Shown: positions 7,534-15,573, counted from the first letter of the stretch. The stretch: DNA of 45,457 nucleotides from an uncultured Lachnospiraceae bacterium (GCA_900551235.1 URUU01000013.1:1-45457); one strand, 5' to 3'. Program-made: numbers and translations. Notes: a model not told the origin generated them from the letters alone.

Positions 7534-8163
7534 CTATTTTATCAGATATTTATATTTGCGAAACTGCTGCCGCATCAACTGCAGAATCCTTTCACGAATT
7601 ACCGGCGAATAATCTTCTGTCAGACTTTCTATCTCCTCTTCCAGTTCTTTCACGGAAAAACCAAGCCTTATCTGAACACCATATAATGCTTCTGCTGCAT
7701 CGAGCTGCTCGTCAAAATCTGTGCTGAATGGCTTTGCCTGTATTTTCTTCATACATGCTTCTACCGATAAATGAAGTGGATAATCCAATCTGGTATCTGC
7801 AAAAAGGCAAAGTCCCTGATCAAAAATCGGACTGAGAGAATATTGTTTTGTATTTTCGTTATAAATAACTGCAAGATTATTCGTATGGCGATCCTCATTC
7901 AGAAAAAAAGCGTCTATCTCCAACACTGCTGTAATATATTTTCCAAAATCTTGTATCCCTGTAATTTTTTTGATCTCTTCCACCAGATATTGAATCCTCT
8001 CAGAAGGTTCTGCAAATCCAGACATCTTCGTTGCCAGACTTTCGTATCCCATGTAATCGACTTTATACCATCTGTCTCCAACTTTCCATTTTCTCTGATC
8101 TCCCTTTGAAGTATGTCCTGTTTTGTGAAATGGAGAACAGTCATCGAGATTCAGTCTTTTCAT
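7534..8163 (-). CDS. HipA-like kinase-domain protein, apparently lacking its N-lobe
   Basis: A 209-residue protein with the catalytic half of the HipA-like Ser/Thr kinase fold. It has NEDRHTNN (residues 89-96; the DRH-x-N catalytic loop with the probable base D91) and PIFDQG (D115, the Mg-binding Asp). The N-terminus (DCSPFHKTGHTSKGDQRKWKVG, then YKVDYMGYESLA) is that of a Firmicutes HipA-like family. From memory of that family, about 70-80 residues normally sit between GYESLA and the ERIQYLVEEI segment; here only about six do. The missing part would hold much of the ATP-binding N-lobe. It lies four bases after the HTH gene, as in a toxin-antitoxin-like operon. It may be inactive, or a natural short form. 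Confidence 0.75.
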   Translation of the reverse strand: MKRLNLDDCSPFHKTGHTSKGDQRKWKVGDRWYKVDYMGYESLATKMSGFAEPSERIQYLVEEIKKITGIQDFGKYITAVLEIDAFFLNEDRHTNNLAVIYNENTKQYSLSPIFDQGLCLFADTRLDYPLHLSVEACMKKIQAKPFSTDFDEQLDAAEALYGVQIRLGFSVKELEEEIESLTEDYSPVIRERILQLMRQQFRKYKYLIK

Positions 8164-8167
8164 TTCC

Positions 8168-8764
8168 TTACTCCTTTTTCAGAATCATAATCCACTGGTG
8201 ATCTCCTTCCATACGTCCCTGTGTTTTCTCAACAATCAACAGCGGATCGTAAAACGGAAGGTTCATTTCTCTTAAAATTTCTTTTGCATGGTCACGTGTC
8301 TTTGGGAAGCACCGATCTTCCAGAAAATATTCAAAAGCTTTCCAATCCGGATTTTCTACAATCCCAAAAGCTCTTAACAAAATCTGTTCTGTATAATTAT
8401 GGATTGTAATCTTTTCATGTTTAAAATCAATATCAATGGTCGTGCACAAATCATTATGATTCATAAAATTCATCCGCATTTTGACATCTGGATTTTCGCT
8501 GAATCGATGGGCACGTTTTATCTGATTATAGATTGTCTGACGTGAAACCTGATATTCTCTTGCAAGATCTGAGATACTTTCTCCCTGACTGTACAATGCA
8601 ATCATTTCTGCTACCTGGATCTCTGTAAAAGAATTCTTCCTTCCGGCAGCATTTCCCTGTTTTTTCTGATGATAAGATGCCGCATCTTTTGAAATCTTTT
8701 TTAGCTGTTCCAGATCTGTTGTTCCGAAAATTTCCAATATCTCATCTTTAAATGTTGTTCTCAT
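8168..8764 (-). CDS. Helix-turn-helix protein paired with a HipA-like kinase
   Basis: A 198-residue protein with a resolvase-type helix-turn-helix at about residues 45-90 (GRKNSFTEIQVAEMIALY, then ESISDLAREYQVSRQTIYNQIKRAH). The C-terminal domain (DIDFKHEKITIHNYTEQILLRAFG to DHQWIMIL) is one I associate with this gene pair in Firmicutes. Its role is unknown and it could contact the kinase. The start is ATG at 8764 with AAGGAG upstream. The longer frame to 8887 runs through the promoter. It is the first gene of a two-gene operon, and a palindrome over its own promoter suggests autoregulation. The antitoxin or repressor role is inferred by analogy with HipBA. Confidence 0.8.
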   Translation of the reverse strand: MRTTFKDEILEIFGTTDLEQLKKISKDAASYHQKKQGNAAGRKNSFTEIQVAEMIALYSQGESISDLAREYQVSRQTIYNQIKRAHRFSENPDVKMRMNFMNHNDLCTTIDIDFKHEKITIHNYTEQILLRAFGIVENPDWKAFEYFLEDRCFPKTRDHAKEILREMNLPFYDPLLIVEKTQGRMEGDHQWIMILKKE

Positions 8765-8781
8765 GTGACCATCTCCTTTTG

Positions 8782-8812
8782 TCAAGTATAACATGCTTGA
8801 TGCAAATGTCAA
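8782..8812 (-). promoter_or_regulatory. Promoter and palindromic operator of the HTH/HipA-like operon
   Basis: Minus strand TTGACA (8807-8812), 16 bp, TATACT (8785-8790), with TG one base before the -10. The imperfect 19-bp palindrome TCAAGCATGTTATACTTGA (8782-8800) overlaps the -10 and the start region. A further TTGACA copy follows directly. This is a natural binding site for the HTH protein. Confidence 0.65.
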
Positions 8813-8918
8813 GAAACCATTTTTTGACACTTTTTTCAAACATCCTGACACCCAAAATTCCAATGCACCTTTCTTTTTCTTTCTCATATATTACAGTTAG
8901 AAAAAGAAAGGAGTTTTT

Positions 8919-9923
8919 ATGAAAAAGAAATCATTTCTCTTATTTTTCCTGATCCTTCTTACATTATTTGCACTTTCCGGCTGCAAAAAGCACTCATCCG
9001 GCGAAGCACTTTCCAAAGTAACCCTGAACGAAGTAGCCCATTCCATTTTTTATGCTCCGCAATATGTTGCCATACAGGAGGGTTATTTTGCAGAAGAAGG
9101 AATCGACCTGAACCTTATCACCGGATTTGGTGCTGATAAAACCATGACAGCCGTTCTTTCCGGCGAGGCAGACATTGGTTTTATGGGAGCTGAGGCAACG
9201 ATCTATGCCTATGCCGAAGGAGCCAGGGACTCCGTTGTCAACTTTGCTCAGCTGACCCAGCGTGCCGGCAACTTTCTGGTGGCCAGAGAAGCGGATCCTG
9301 ATTTTTCCTGGCAGGATCTAAAAGGCAAAAAAGTACTTGGCGGTCGAAAAGGTGGCATGCCGGAGATGGTTTTTGAGTATATTCTGAAAAAAAATAACCT
9401 GGATCCAAAGACAGACCTTTCCATTGATCAGAGCATCGATTTTGGTTCTACTGCTGCTGCTTTCTCCGGCGGACAGGGTGATTACACGGTCGAATTTGAG
9501 CCATCTGCAACAGCTCTGGAACAGGAAGGCAGCGGTTATGTTGTTGCTTCACTCGGTGTTGACTCCGGCTACGTTCCTTATACTGCCTACTGTGCAAAGT
9601 CGAGCTATCTGGAAGAATCTGTGCAGATCATCCAGGGCTTTACGAATGCTCTCCAGAAAGGCATGAACTATGTGCGTTCCCATACGCCTTCTGAGATTGC
9701 CCAGGTGATCAAACCGCAATTCGATGATATCGATATTGAAACACTGACCACGATTGTGAATCGTTATCAGGAGCAGGATACCTGGAAGGATTCCCTGATT
9801 TTTGAAGAAGACAGTTTCGATCTTCTGACAGACATTCTGAAAAATGCCGGCGAATTGAAAGAGGATGTACCTTATCATCAGCTCGTCACGACTGACTTTG
9901 CCAAAAATGCCATGAAGCCTTGA
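8919..9923 (+). CDS. ABC-type substrate-binding lipoprotein, NMT1/THI5-SsuA/TauA type, orphan
   Basis: Extracytoplasmic lipoprotein of 334 residues. The signal peptide ends in the lipobox LSGC (Cys22). The mature part has the NMT1/THI5-like pattern of sulfonate, nitrate, taurine or pyrimidine binding proteins: FYAPQYVAIQEGYFAEEGIDL, a GADKTMTAVLSGEADIGFMG segment, and DLKGKKVLGGRKGG. No permease or ATPase gene adjoins it, and no TPP riboswitch is visible upstream, so the ligand cannot be named. The ribosome site AAAGGAG lies five bases before the ATG. It is divergent from the HTH/HipA-like operon. The partner transporter is presumably elsewhere or promiscuous. Confidence 0.87.
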   Translation: MKKKSFLLFFLILLTLFALSGCKKHSSGEALSKVTLNEVAHSIFYAPQYVAIQEGYFAEEGIDLNLITGFGADKTMTAVLSGEADIGFMGAEATIYAYAEGARDSVVNFAQLTQRAGNFLVAREADPDFSWQDLKGKKVLGGRKGGMPEMVFEYILKKNNLDPKTDLSIDQSIDFGSTAAAFSGGQGDYTVEFEPSATALEQEGSGYVVASLGVDSGYVPYTAYCAKSSYLEESVQIIQGFTNALQKGMNYVRSHTPSEIAQVIKPQFDDIDIETLTTIVNRYQEQDTWKDSLIFEEDSFDLLTDILKNAGELKEDVPYHQLVTTDFAKNAMKP

Positions 9924-9930
9924 TTTTTAC

Positions 9931-9959
9931 TGGATAACCTGACTCTCGCATGTTATAAT
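9931..9959 (+). promoter_or_regulatory. Promoter for the shikimate kinase gene
   Basis: A perfect extended -10, TGT-TATAAT (TATAAT at 9954-9959). The -35 is weak (TGGATA, 9931-9936, 17 bp away). The start would be about 30 bases before the ATG at 9997. Confidence 0.6.
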
Positions 9960-9996
9960 AAACCAAATGATGATTTTTAAATACAAAGGAGTAATT

Positions 9997-10545
9997 ATGA
10001 AAACAAGAAATCCAGACACTTCCACACGGAATCTTTTTCTGATCGGTTTTATGGGATGCGGAAAATCTACCATCGCAGCGGCTCTTTCCACATCTCTGAA
10101 CCGACCGGTACTTGAGATGGATGAAGAAATCGAACGGCGGGAAGGGATGTCCATACCGGAAATCTTTTCCGTTCACGGAGAACCTTATTTTCGGCAGGCA
10201 GAAACTGCCCTGCTCAAAGAGACTTCTTCCAAAGGCGGTTTCCTTGTATCCTGCGGCGGCGGTGCTGCCATGCGTTCCGAAAATGTACAGGAAATGAAAA
10301 AGAACGGCATCATCCTTCTGCTGACTGCTTTACCGGAAACCATCCTTTCCCGTGTAGCAGACGATGAAAACCGTCCTCTTTTAAAGGGTCATAAAAATAT
10401 TTCTGATATTTCAGATCTGATCCAAAAAAGAAGACCTGCCTATGAAGCTGCTGCAGATTATACCGTAATAACCGACAACCGCTCTGCTGCCCAGATTTGC
10501 GGTGATATTTTTAAAATTCTTGAAAAAGAAAGAATGATTTCCTGA
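9997..10545 (+). CDS. aroK: Shikimate kinase
   Basis: Phosphorylates shikimate to shikimate-3-phosphate in the chorismate pathway, in the cytoplasm. The 182 residues carry the P-loop GFMGCGKST (residues 17-25), MDEEIERREG in the shikimate-binding region, a conserved FR, and the CGGGAAMR glycine-rich loop (about residue 82). The lid arginine region follows (DDENRPLL). The first Asp of the usual D-x-D is not conserved (LEMDEE). The start at 9997 has AAAGGAG five bases upstream; the in-frame ATG at 9967 has no ribosome site. No other aro gene lies nearby. NMP-kinase-like relatives exist, but the GGG loop supports AroK. Confidence 0.9.
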   Translation: MKTRNPDTSTRNLFLIGFMGCGKSTIAAALSTSLNRPVLEMDEEIERREGMSIPEIFSVHGEPYFRQAETALLKETSSKGGFLVSCGGGAAMRSENVQEMKKNGIILLLTALPETILSRVADDENRPLLKGHKNISDISDLIQKRRPAYEAAADYTVITDNRSAAQICGDIFKILEKERMIS

Positions 10546-10581
10546 TTTTCCCTGTCTAATCTACAAATTGTTTACATTGTG

Positions 10582-10613
10582 TTGAAGATTTTTCCCCCAT
10601 AAACCACTATACT
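10582..10613 (+). promoter_or_regulatory. Possible promoter for the C39 peptidase gene
   Basis: TATACT at 10608-10613. TTGAAG at 10582-10587 is the only reasonable -35, but its 20-bp spacing is long. Weak. Confidence 0.3.
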
Positions 10614-10661
10614 GTTTAAGCAGCATTTTTACCTGGGCAGCATAAAAGAGGAGTTTAATAA

Positions 10662-11648
10662 ATGGATACACGTGATAAATACAGACAGATGCGCCAGCAA
10701 GAACGGGAACGGCAGCTTCATATCATACGCCTGTGTATTTTACTTGGTACAGGCGTAATTCTCATGTTCGCAGGGCTTGCTATTCTTGCTTATGTCCATC
10801 AACAGACTGCAGATTCTGTCAAAGATGCATACGAAAGCGTTGCAGATACTTCGATCATATCAGAACCTGAAAATACTTTCCGTTCCGATACCGAAACTAC
10901 ATCCGCTGTACCAGCAACTGATCCTGCCTGCGAAACCGAATATACCGAACTTTCCGATGAGGACTACCTTGGCATTTTGAAGCAGCAGTCCGCTGATCTT
11001 CCAAAGCTGAAAAAAATCCTGGAAGATCCGTCTCTCTATCCGGTTTCTTTATTACAGGCACTGTCCAAAAACAGTGAAATGTTGGACTTTGTGCTGGATT
11101 ATCCACAAAAGCACCATGATTCCTGTGCAGAAACCATCGGAGATGATTTTGTAAAGGGATCTATCCCAACACTCTTTCAATGGGATGAACGATGGGGATA
11201 TGTTTCCTACGGCTCTGAAACCATCATCGCAGTAAGCGGCTGTGGACCGACTGCTCTTTCCATGGTTGTAAGCGGTCTTATGCAGGATCCTTATATCACG
11301 CCTGCTGTGATTGCTGATTATGCCAGCGCAAATGGCTACCTTGACGAAAATCTAGACACTGCCTGGGAACTGATGACCATTGGCGTACAACATTTCGGTG
11401 TCAGCGGCATGATGCTTGGACTCGATGAAAACGCCATGGCTGCTACCCTTTCTGCTGGCTCTCCGATCATTTGCAGCATGGGACCTGGTATTTTTACAAA
11501 CAGCGGACATTTCATTGTGCTGACCGGTTATCAGGATGGTTCTTTCACCGTTCACGATCCTGCCAGCAAAGTACGCAGTTCAAAAACCTATACTTTCGAT
11601 GAATTTTCCGATCAGATTAAAAACATGTGGTATTTTGTTAGAATTTGA
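10662..11648 (+). CDS. Membrane-anchored C39-family (papain-like) peptidase
   Basis: A 328-residue protein: a short basic N-terminus, one transmembrane segment (about residues 21-45), a Ser/Thr/Glu-rich linker, and an extracellular C39-like peptidase domain from about residue 170. Visible active-site parts are VSGCGPTALSMV (Cys nucleophile), GHFIVLTGY (His) and VHDPAS (Asp). Substrate unknown. Unlike C39 domains of bacteriocin exporters, it has no ABC transporter part and no leader-peptide gene nearby. The ribosome site GAGGAG precedes the ATG. Its last 11 bases overlap the end of the convergent gene at 11638-11895. Confidence 0.85.
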   Translation: MDTRDKYRQMRQQERERQLHIIRLCILLGTGVILMFAGLAILAYVHQQTADSVKDAYESVADTSIISEPENTFRSDTETTSAVPATDPACETEYTELSDEDYLGILKQQSADLPKLKKILEDPSLYPVSLLQALSKNSEMLDFVLDYPQKHHDSCAETIGDDFVKGSIPTLFQWDERWGYVSYGSETIIAVSGCGPTALSMVVSGLMQDPYITPAVIADYASANGYLDENLDTAWELMTIGVQHFGVSGMMLGLDENAMAATLSAGSPIICSMGPGIFTNSGHFIVLTGYQDGSFTVHDPASKVRSSKTYTFDEFSDQIKNMWYFVRI

Positions 11649-11895
11649 GAGAAGCTTCATTCAGCCAGGCGACTGCCTGGCTGATTCCATCTTCTGAGAA
11701 AGGAAATACTGCAGAAATCTTACTTTCTTCCGCCACATTCGAACTTGCATATGGTCCTTCCCAGTACCATGCTTTTAACACTGTTTCTCCCTGTTCCTCT
11801 GTTTTCCCTATCAGATACCGCATCTTACCGTAACTTCCTGTAAAAACAGTTTTCTTAAAATATGGAATGGATACGCATCCAGTCAGATCTACCAT
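11638..11895 (-). CDS. Small conserved protein of unknown function
   Basis: An 85-residue soluble protein with no motif I can name. The composition (aromatic, with MRYLIGKTEEQGETVLKAWYWEGPY and FPFSEDGISQAVAWLNE) looks like a real folded domain, and I recall close relatives in other Lachnospiraceae. AGGAGG lies six bases before the ATG at 11895. The stop overlaps the 3' end of the C39 peptidase gene by 11 bases in tail-to-tail orientation. A promoter was not identified, and it may be read through from the surface-protein operon upstream on the same strand. Confidence 0.7.
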   Translation of the reverse strand: MVDLTGCVSIPYFKKTVFTGSYGKMRYLIGKTEEQGETVLKAWYWEGPYASSNVAEESKISAVFPFSEDGISQAVAWLNEASLKF

Positions 11896-11946
11896 CTTTT
11901 TCCTCCTGATATCGTACCGGAATCCTGCACCGGCACTCTTAATGAA

Positions 11947-11974
11947 ATGATGTTGGAATCAAAACCTTCCAACT
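11947..11974 (-). repeat. Fragment of the dispersed repeat at the 3' end of the surface-protein gene
   Basis: The 28 bases match the outer end of the repeat copies: about 24/28 positions against 15634-15661 and 21/28 against 1421-1448. The orientation is the same, and it ends in the same ACATCAT on the minus strand. GTTGGAA…TTCCAAC forms a hairpin. The fragment contains the last codons and the TGA stop (11959-11961) of the upstream gene, and might serve as its terminator. Confidence 0.5.
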
Positions 11975-13617
11975 GTTTTCTTTTTCCGCTGTATCCGGAT
12001 ATGTATATAAAATACCAGAAAGGCAAGTACTGCTGCAGCCAGAACAGCACATACCGGTATGTATTTCCAGCGGTAAACCACCTCAATCTGATGTGCCGCA
12101 CCTATATTCGTAAATGTATAGGAATTCTGGAACTGTTTTTTATCTACCTTCTCACCATCTACTTTTATACTGGAAAGCACATAATCTTTTTTCGGTTCAT
12201 AAGTGACCGTCTGATATGTGCCCCGGTAAGCTTTGTGGATGCCATCCGATATCGTACCGTTTTTTACGCTTGTTTTCACCGCCCAGGATGGAATTTCCGT
12301 ATATTTCACGCGTATGTCATGTGCCTTTTGAATATTGGTAAACGTATACTGATTTTCCGATCCTCTGGTATCGATCGTTGTTCCATCAATCGTAATGCTG
12401 TTCAGTTCATAATTTTTCTTTGGTTTGTAAGATACCGTCCAGTCCTCATCCCGGTAAACCAGTGCACTTTCCTCTATTTTTCCTTTCACGACACTGGTTG
12501 TGATCCAGAATTTTGGAATTTCGGTAAAAAATGCCTGCACGGAATGATCCCCGGATACCGCATGGAACGTGTACCCCGTCTGTTTTGGATCACTTTCTAC
12601 GGCTTCCCCGTCCACGAGAAGCTGTGATAATTCGTAATGCTCATCCGGCTGAAAATGAACCTGATAATCTGTTCCGCCTTCTACGACATCCTCACTCGCA
12701 CTGATCGTGCCATTTTCCGCTGACGTATGGATATCATACGCTGCCCGCAGTGTTGCTTCGTACAGACGTACTCTTCGTGGATTGCTGATCCCTACACCGA
12801 GCATGATCTTTCCCGGTGAGATTTCGCAGAGGGATTCGATTTCCTTTTTCTCATCATCACCCGGAAGATCAGCATAGAATGTATTCAGATATTCTCCCTG
12901 GGAAAGCGAATAGATCACAAAATAATTATCCACTTTTGTGCTTCCGTCATAACATGGCGAGATAATATAATCCCCTGTCACACAAAAATCCTGATAGGTA
13001 GATCCCTCCGGCTTTGTTCTTGGAACAATCTCTTTTATGATATTAAAATCCGAGTCCAGCAGCCGGAATTTACTGCCATTTCCCCCTGAAACAACATACT
13101 GATCGGTATCCTCCAGATACTCAATCCCACCGAAATTCTGTTTGCTCGGTGACTTGAACGTCCGTTTCCATTTCAGGGTACCGGCATCTACTACATAGAA
13201 ATCTCCGGCATTTGCTTTATCCAGGCATGGCCCCGGCATGATATAAATTTCATTTGTCTTATTGTTATAAGTCATGCCGTTTCCGTGCTCATAATCCCGC
13301 TCCGTCACTTCAAATGCATAACTGTAATCATCTTTGTTAAATGCAATCAGCGTATCTGGTATAGCTTCTGCTGCCGCACCGTTGATCAGACACACGATAT
13401 ATTTGTCTGTAACACAAATAGACTGGGGCCATCCTCTGGCTGAAGAAATCTCCAGCTCACCGATTGCTTCCCAGTCCGCATAGATCAAATCGGATGCATC
13501 ATAAATATCTGCCCTGCTGTTCAGCGGACGACATACCCCCCATATCATTCCGACTGCTATGCAGTACAGGATACCGATTTGAATTACTCTGTAGATTTTC
13601 CCCTTATTCTTTTTCAT
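11959..13617 (-). CDS. Surface protein: propeller-like domain, three InlB-type repeats, C-terminal membrane anchor
   Basis: A 552-residue protein of unknown function. An N-terminal signal anchor or signal peptide (about residues 8-30) is followed by about 240 residues with WD/PQQ-like propeller character (repeating YIV and DGS strands, FYVVDAGTLKWKRTF). Then come three tandem repeats (about 290-365, 368-445 and 448-520) sharing the pattern TS-x5-GxI, YxPKKxYxLxSIxIDG and YTFTN…H.I.V.YTE. This is the divergent InlB B-repeat type found in surface proteins. A C-terminal hydrophobic segment (about 525-545) and basic tail end the protein. It is the last gene of a four-gene operon with a DUF2304 gene and two glycosyltransferases, so it may be displayed or glycosylated with their product. 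The last codons come from a repeat fragment. Confidence 0.82.
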   Translation of the reverse strand: MKKNKGKIYRVIQIGILYCIAVGMIWGVCRPLNSRADIYDASDLIYADWEAIGELEISSARGWPQSICVTDKYIVCLINGAAAEAIPDTLIAFNKDDYSYAFEVTERDYEHGNGMTYNNKTNEIYIMPGPCLDKANAGDFYVVDAGTLKWKRTFKSPSKQNFGGIEYLEDTDQYVVSGGNGSKFRLLDSDFNIIKEIVPRTKPEGSTYQDFCVTGDYIISPCYDGSTKVDNYFVIYSLSQGEYLNTFYADLPGDDEKKEIESLCEISPGKIMLGVGISNPRRVRLYEATLRAAYDIHTSAENGTISASEDVVEGGTDYQVHFQPDEHYELSQLLVDGEAVESDPKQTGYTFHAVSGDHSVQAFFTEIPKFWITTSVVKGKIEESALVYRDEDWTVSYKPKKNYELNSITIDGTTIDTRGSENQYTFTNIQKAHDIRVKYTEIPSWAVKTSVKNGTISDGIHKAYRGTYQTVTYEPKKDYVLSSIKVDGEKVDKKQFQNSYTFTNIGAAHQIEVVYRWKYIPVCAVLAAAVLAFLVFYIHIRIQRKKKTVGRF

Positions 13618-13635
13618 CGTTCGGTAACACCGCCT

Positions 13636-14004
13636 TTATTTCCTGCCGGATTCATCCACGTTCTTCTGCATTTCCTGTTCATACGCATTTAAAGCCTCGA
13701 TCTGTGCCAGCCTGCGTACGCGCGCAGTAACTCTGGAAAGTGCAACCGTTAAAGTAAACACCAAAACCAGCGAAAAAAGAAAACCAAGGAAAAAAATCAT
13801 ATTTACCGGTGCATAAATCCCAAGAAAATTTGATAATCCTACCATTAACCCTGGAAAAATGGCAAACAGAAGCAATACAAAATCACATCCAAGCCATCCA
13901 AGAACGTATTTTAACTCCAGTTGTCTTTTTCGAACCATGTTGATGATCATAACAAGTACACAGACCAGCCCGATCACAAGCAACAATCTAACTTTCACTG
14001 TCAT
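13636..14004 (-). CDS. DUF2304 domain-containing membrane protein
   Basis: A 122-residue protein with three predicted transmembrane helices (about 5-22, 33-52 and 68-90) and a basic, charged C-terminal tail. It matches the DUF2304 pattern (KRQLELKYVLGWL). DUF2304 genes commonly sit beside DPM1-like GT2 genes and are thought to be accessory membrane partners of these polyprenyl-phosphate glycosyltransferases (family context, inference). AAAGGAG precedes the ATG. It lies between the GT2 gene at 14071 and the surface-protein gene, within one operon. Confidence 0.85.
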   Translation of the reverse strand: MTVKVRLLLVIGLVCVLVMIINMVRKRQLELKYVLGWLGCDFVLLLFAIFPGLMVGLSNFLGIYAPVNMIFFLGFLFSLVLVFTLTVALSRVTARVRRLAQIEALNAYEQEMQKNVDESGRK

Positions 14005-14070
14005 ATTATCAATCTCCTTTTCGTGTAAGCCTGCCTTCTCTGCTGCTAACCGCCTTCTCCACTATATACC

Positions 14071-14757
14071 TCATCGCAATCGCTCTATCAAAATAGCGAG
14101 ACTGACTTTTATCATATAATAAGCCGACTTTGTCATGGAAATAGAAGAAACGCCTGCCTCTCTTTCGTGCATAATAACCGGCATCTCCTGTACTTTATAT
14201 TTGTGACGGAGCAGCCTCGCCACCGTCTCCGGTTCCGGATAGTCTCTTGGATAATCTTTCACAAACAACTGCATGACCTTTCGATTGCACATACGCATTC
14301 CGGAAGTAGCATCGGTAATTTCCTGACCAAACAAACATTTCATCATCTTTGCAAAATAGCGGATGCCAACTCGTCTGATACTGGACGACTGGAAGCCTTC
14401 ATTCGTAATAAAACGAGATCCAATCACCATATCCAAATCTTCTTTCGTCATTTTTTCACTCATAAGATCCAGATATTTTGCATCATGCTGTCCATCTCCG
14501 TCAAACTGCACTGCAAGATCATATCCATGATTATATGCATACAGATATCCTGTCTGTACAGCTCCTCCTATTCCCAGATTGATTGGGAGATTTACTACAT
14601 GCAGCTCATTGATTTTACAGACATTCCCTGTTTCGTCTGTAGAACAGTCATTTATAATAATATAATCAAAATCCGGTGCATTTTTCTTTAAATCCGCTAT
14701 TGTTTTTACAATGCTGTCTTTTTCGTTGTACGCCGGAATAATTGCAATTTTCTTCAT
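14071..14757 (-). CDS. GT2 glycosyltransferase, dolichyl/polyprenyl-phosphate sugar synthase type
   Basis: A 228-residue GT-A enzyme resembling DPM1: AIIPAYNEKDSI at the N-terminus, IIINDCSTDET, NLGIGGAVQTG and the metal-binding QFDGDGQHD, then GSRF and a conserved SGMRM region. No transmembrane helices are present, as in soluble DPM1-type enzymes. It probably transfers a sugar from an NDP-sugar to undecaprenyl phosphate at the membrane, with the DUF2304 protein as the likely partner. AAAAGGA precedes the ATG. It is the second gene of the operon whose promoter is at 15715-15743. Confidence 0.9.
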   Translation of the reverse strand: MKKIAIIPAYNEKDSIVKTIADLKKNAPDFDYIIINDCSTDETGNVCKINELHVVNLPINLGIGGAVQTGYLYAYNHGYDLAVQFDGDGQHDAKYLDLMSEKMTKEDLDMVIGSRFITNEGFQSSSIRRVGIRYFAKMMKCLFGQEITDATSGMRMCNRKVMQLFVKDYPRDYPEPETVARLLRHKYKVQEMPVIMHEREAGVSSISMTKSAYYMIKVSLAILIERLR

Positions 14758-14784
14758 ATTTATCCTTTTCCCACATCTTACGTG

Positions 14785-15573
14785 TTATGACATATTGTTC
14801 GACTTCTGTCCTTTAGCATATTGTCTGTTCAAAAGCTTTGCAAACCAGGATGGCCAGAACTTACAATACATAATATATTCTTCATCACTTCTTGCATGGT
14901 CTCCAATAATAGCTGATGTTTCAGAACCGGCATGAATACGATGGCACATTAAAGCACTGCTGTCGTATACAAATGCCCCTCTTCTTTTTGAAAGCATTTC
15001 CCATGCCTCCCAGTCCTCGCAGCTGCGGAATCCATCCTTAAAAATCACTTTGGGCAGATTTTCTTTTACATATAAAACCGACGGACAGCAGATTGGAGAA
15101 CCAAAAGAAAGAACTCTCCTTCTTATAAAACAGCTTTTCTGCGCAAACTTTGGGCGCAATGGCAATAACATCAGTCTTTTTACCCGAAGCAGCGTATTGC
15201 TTTTTACAATTTTTCCATCCCGCAATTCATAGTAATCACTGAAAAAAATCAGTGGTCTGTTAAATTGTTTTACTGCCCGCATCGCATGTTCAAGATAGTC
15301 TTTCCTATAAACATCATCCTGATGAGCAATGGTTACATATTTGCTGTCAGCGCACTGATATGCATAATTCCAGTCCTGCGTGATCCCAGACTCTCCCTCG
15401 TTGATATAAAGTGGAATCTGATATTTATCTGCTAATTTTCGAATATACTCATTCGGCGTTGACGTTTCCATGATAATTTTGCTCTTTACTGTTTGTTTTT
15501 TCAAGGAATAAATACATTCTTCCAGATATGGACTTTCCTGATAAGCACAAATAGCAAATGTATGATCTGTCAT
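14785..15573 (-). CDS. GT2 family glycosyltransferase
   Basis: A 262-residue GT-A glycosyltransferase. Visible are FAICAYQESPYLEECIYSL at the N-terminus, GITQDWNYAY, the metal-binding HQDDVY and a CEDWEAWEML acceptor-region motif. Acceptor and sugar are unknown; most likely it works on a cell-surface glycan. The start is ATG at 15573, because GAGGAA lies about eight bases upstream. The frame is open to an ATG at 15630, but that codon has no ribosome site. First gene of a four-gene operon, transcribed from 15715-15743 through a leader made of the repeat at 15634-15710. Confidence 0.88.
   Translation of the reverse strand: MTDHTFAICAYQESPYLEECIYSLKKQTVKSKIIMETSTPNEYIRKLADKYQIPLYINEGESGITQDWNYAYQCADSKYVTIAHQDDVYRKDYLEHAMRAVKQFNRPLIFFSDYYELRDGKIVKSNTLLRVKRLMLLPLRPKFAQKSCFIRRRVLSFGSPICCPSVLYVKENLPKVIFKDGFRSCEDWEAWEMLSKRRGAFVYDSSALMCHRIHAGSETSAIIGDHARSDEEYIMYCKFWPSWFAKLLNRQYAKGQKSNNMS

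Noticed and set aside
8820..8918. A TPP or other riboswitch before the THI5/NMT1-like gene
   Set aside because: The short A+T-rich stretch lacks the conserved CUGAGA and other TPP elements, and most of it belongs to the divergent operon's promoter region.
10662..11648. A bacteriocin-processing C39 system
   Set aside because: The peptidase has no ABC transporter domain and no double-glycine leader peptide gene is nearby. It is a single membrane-anchored C39-like peptidase.
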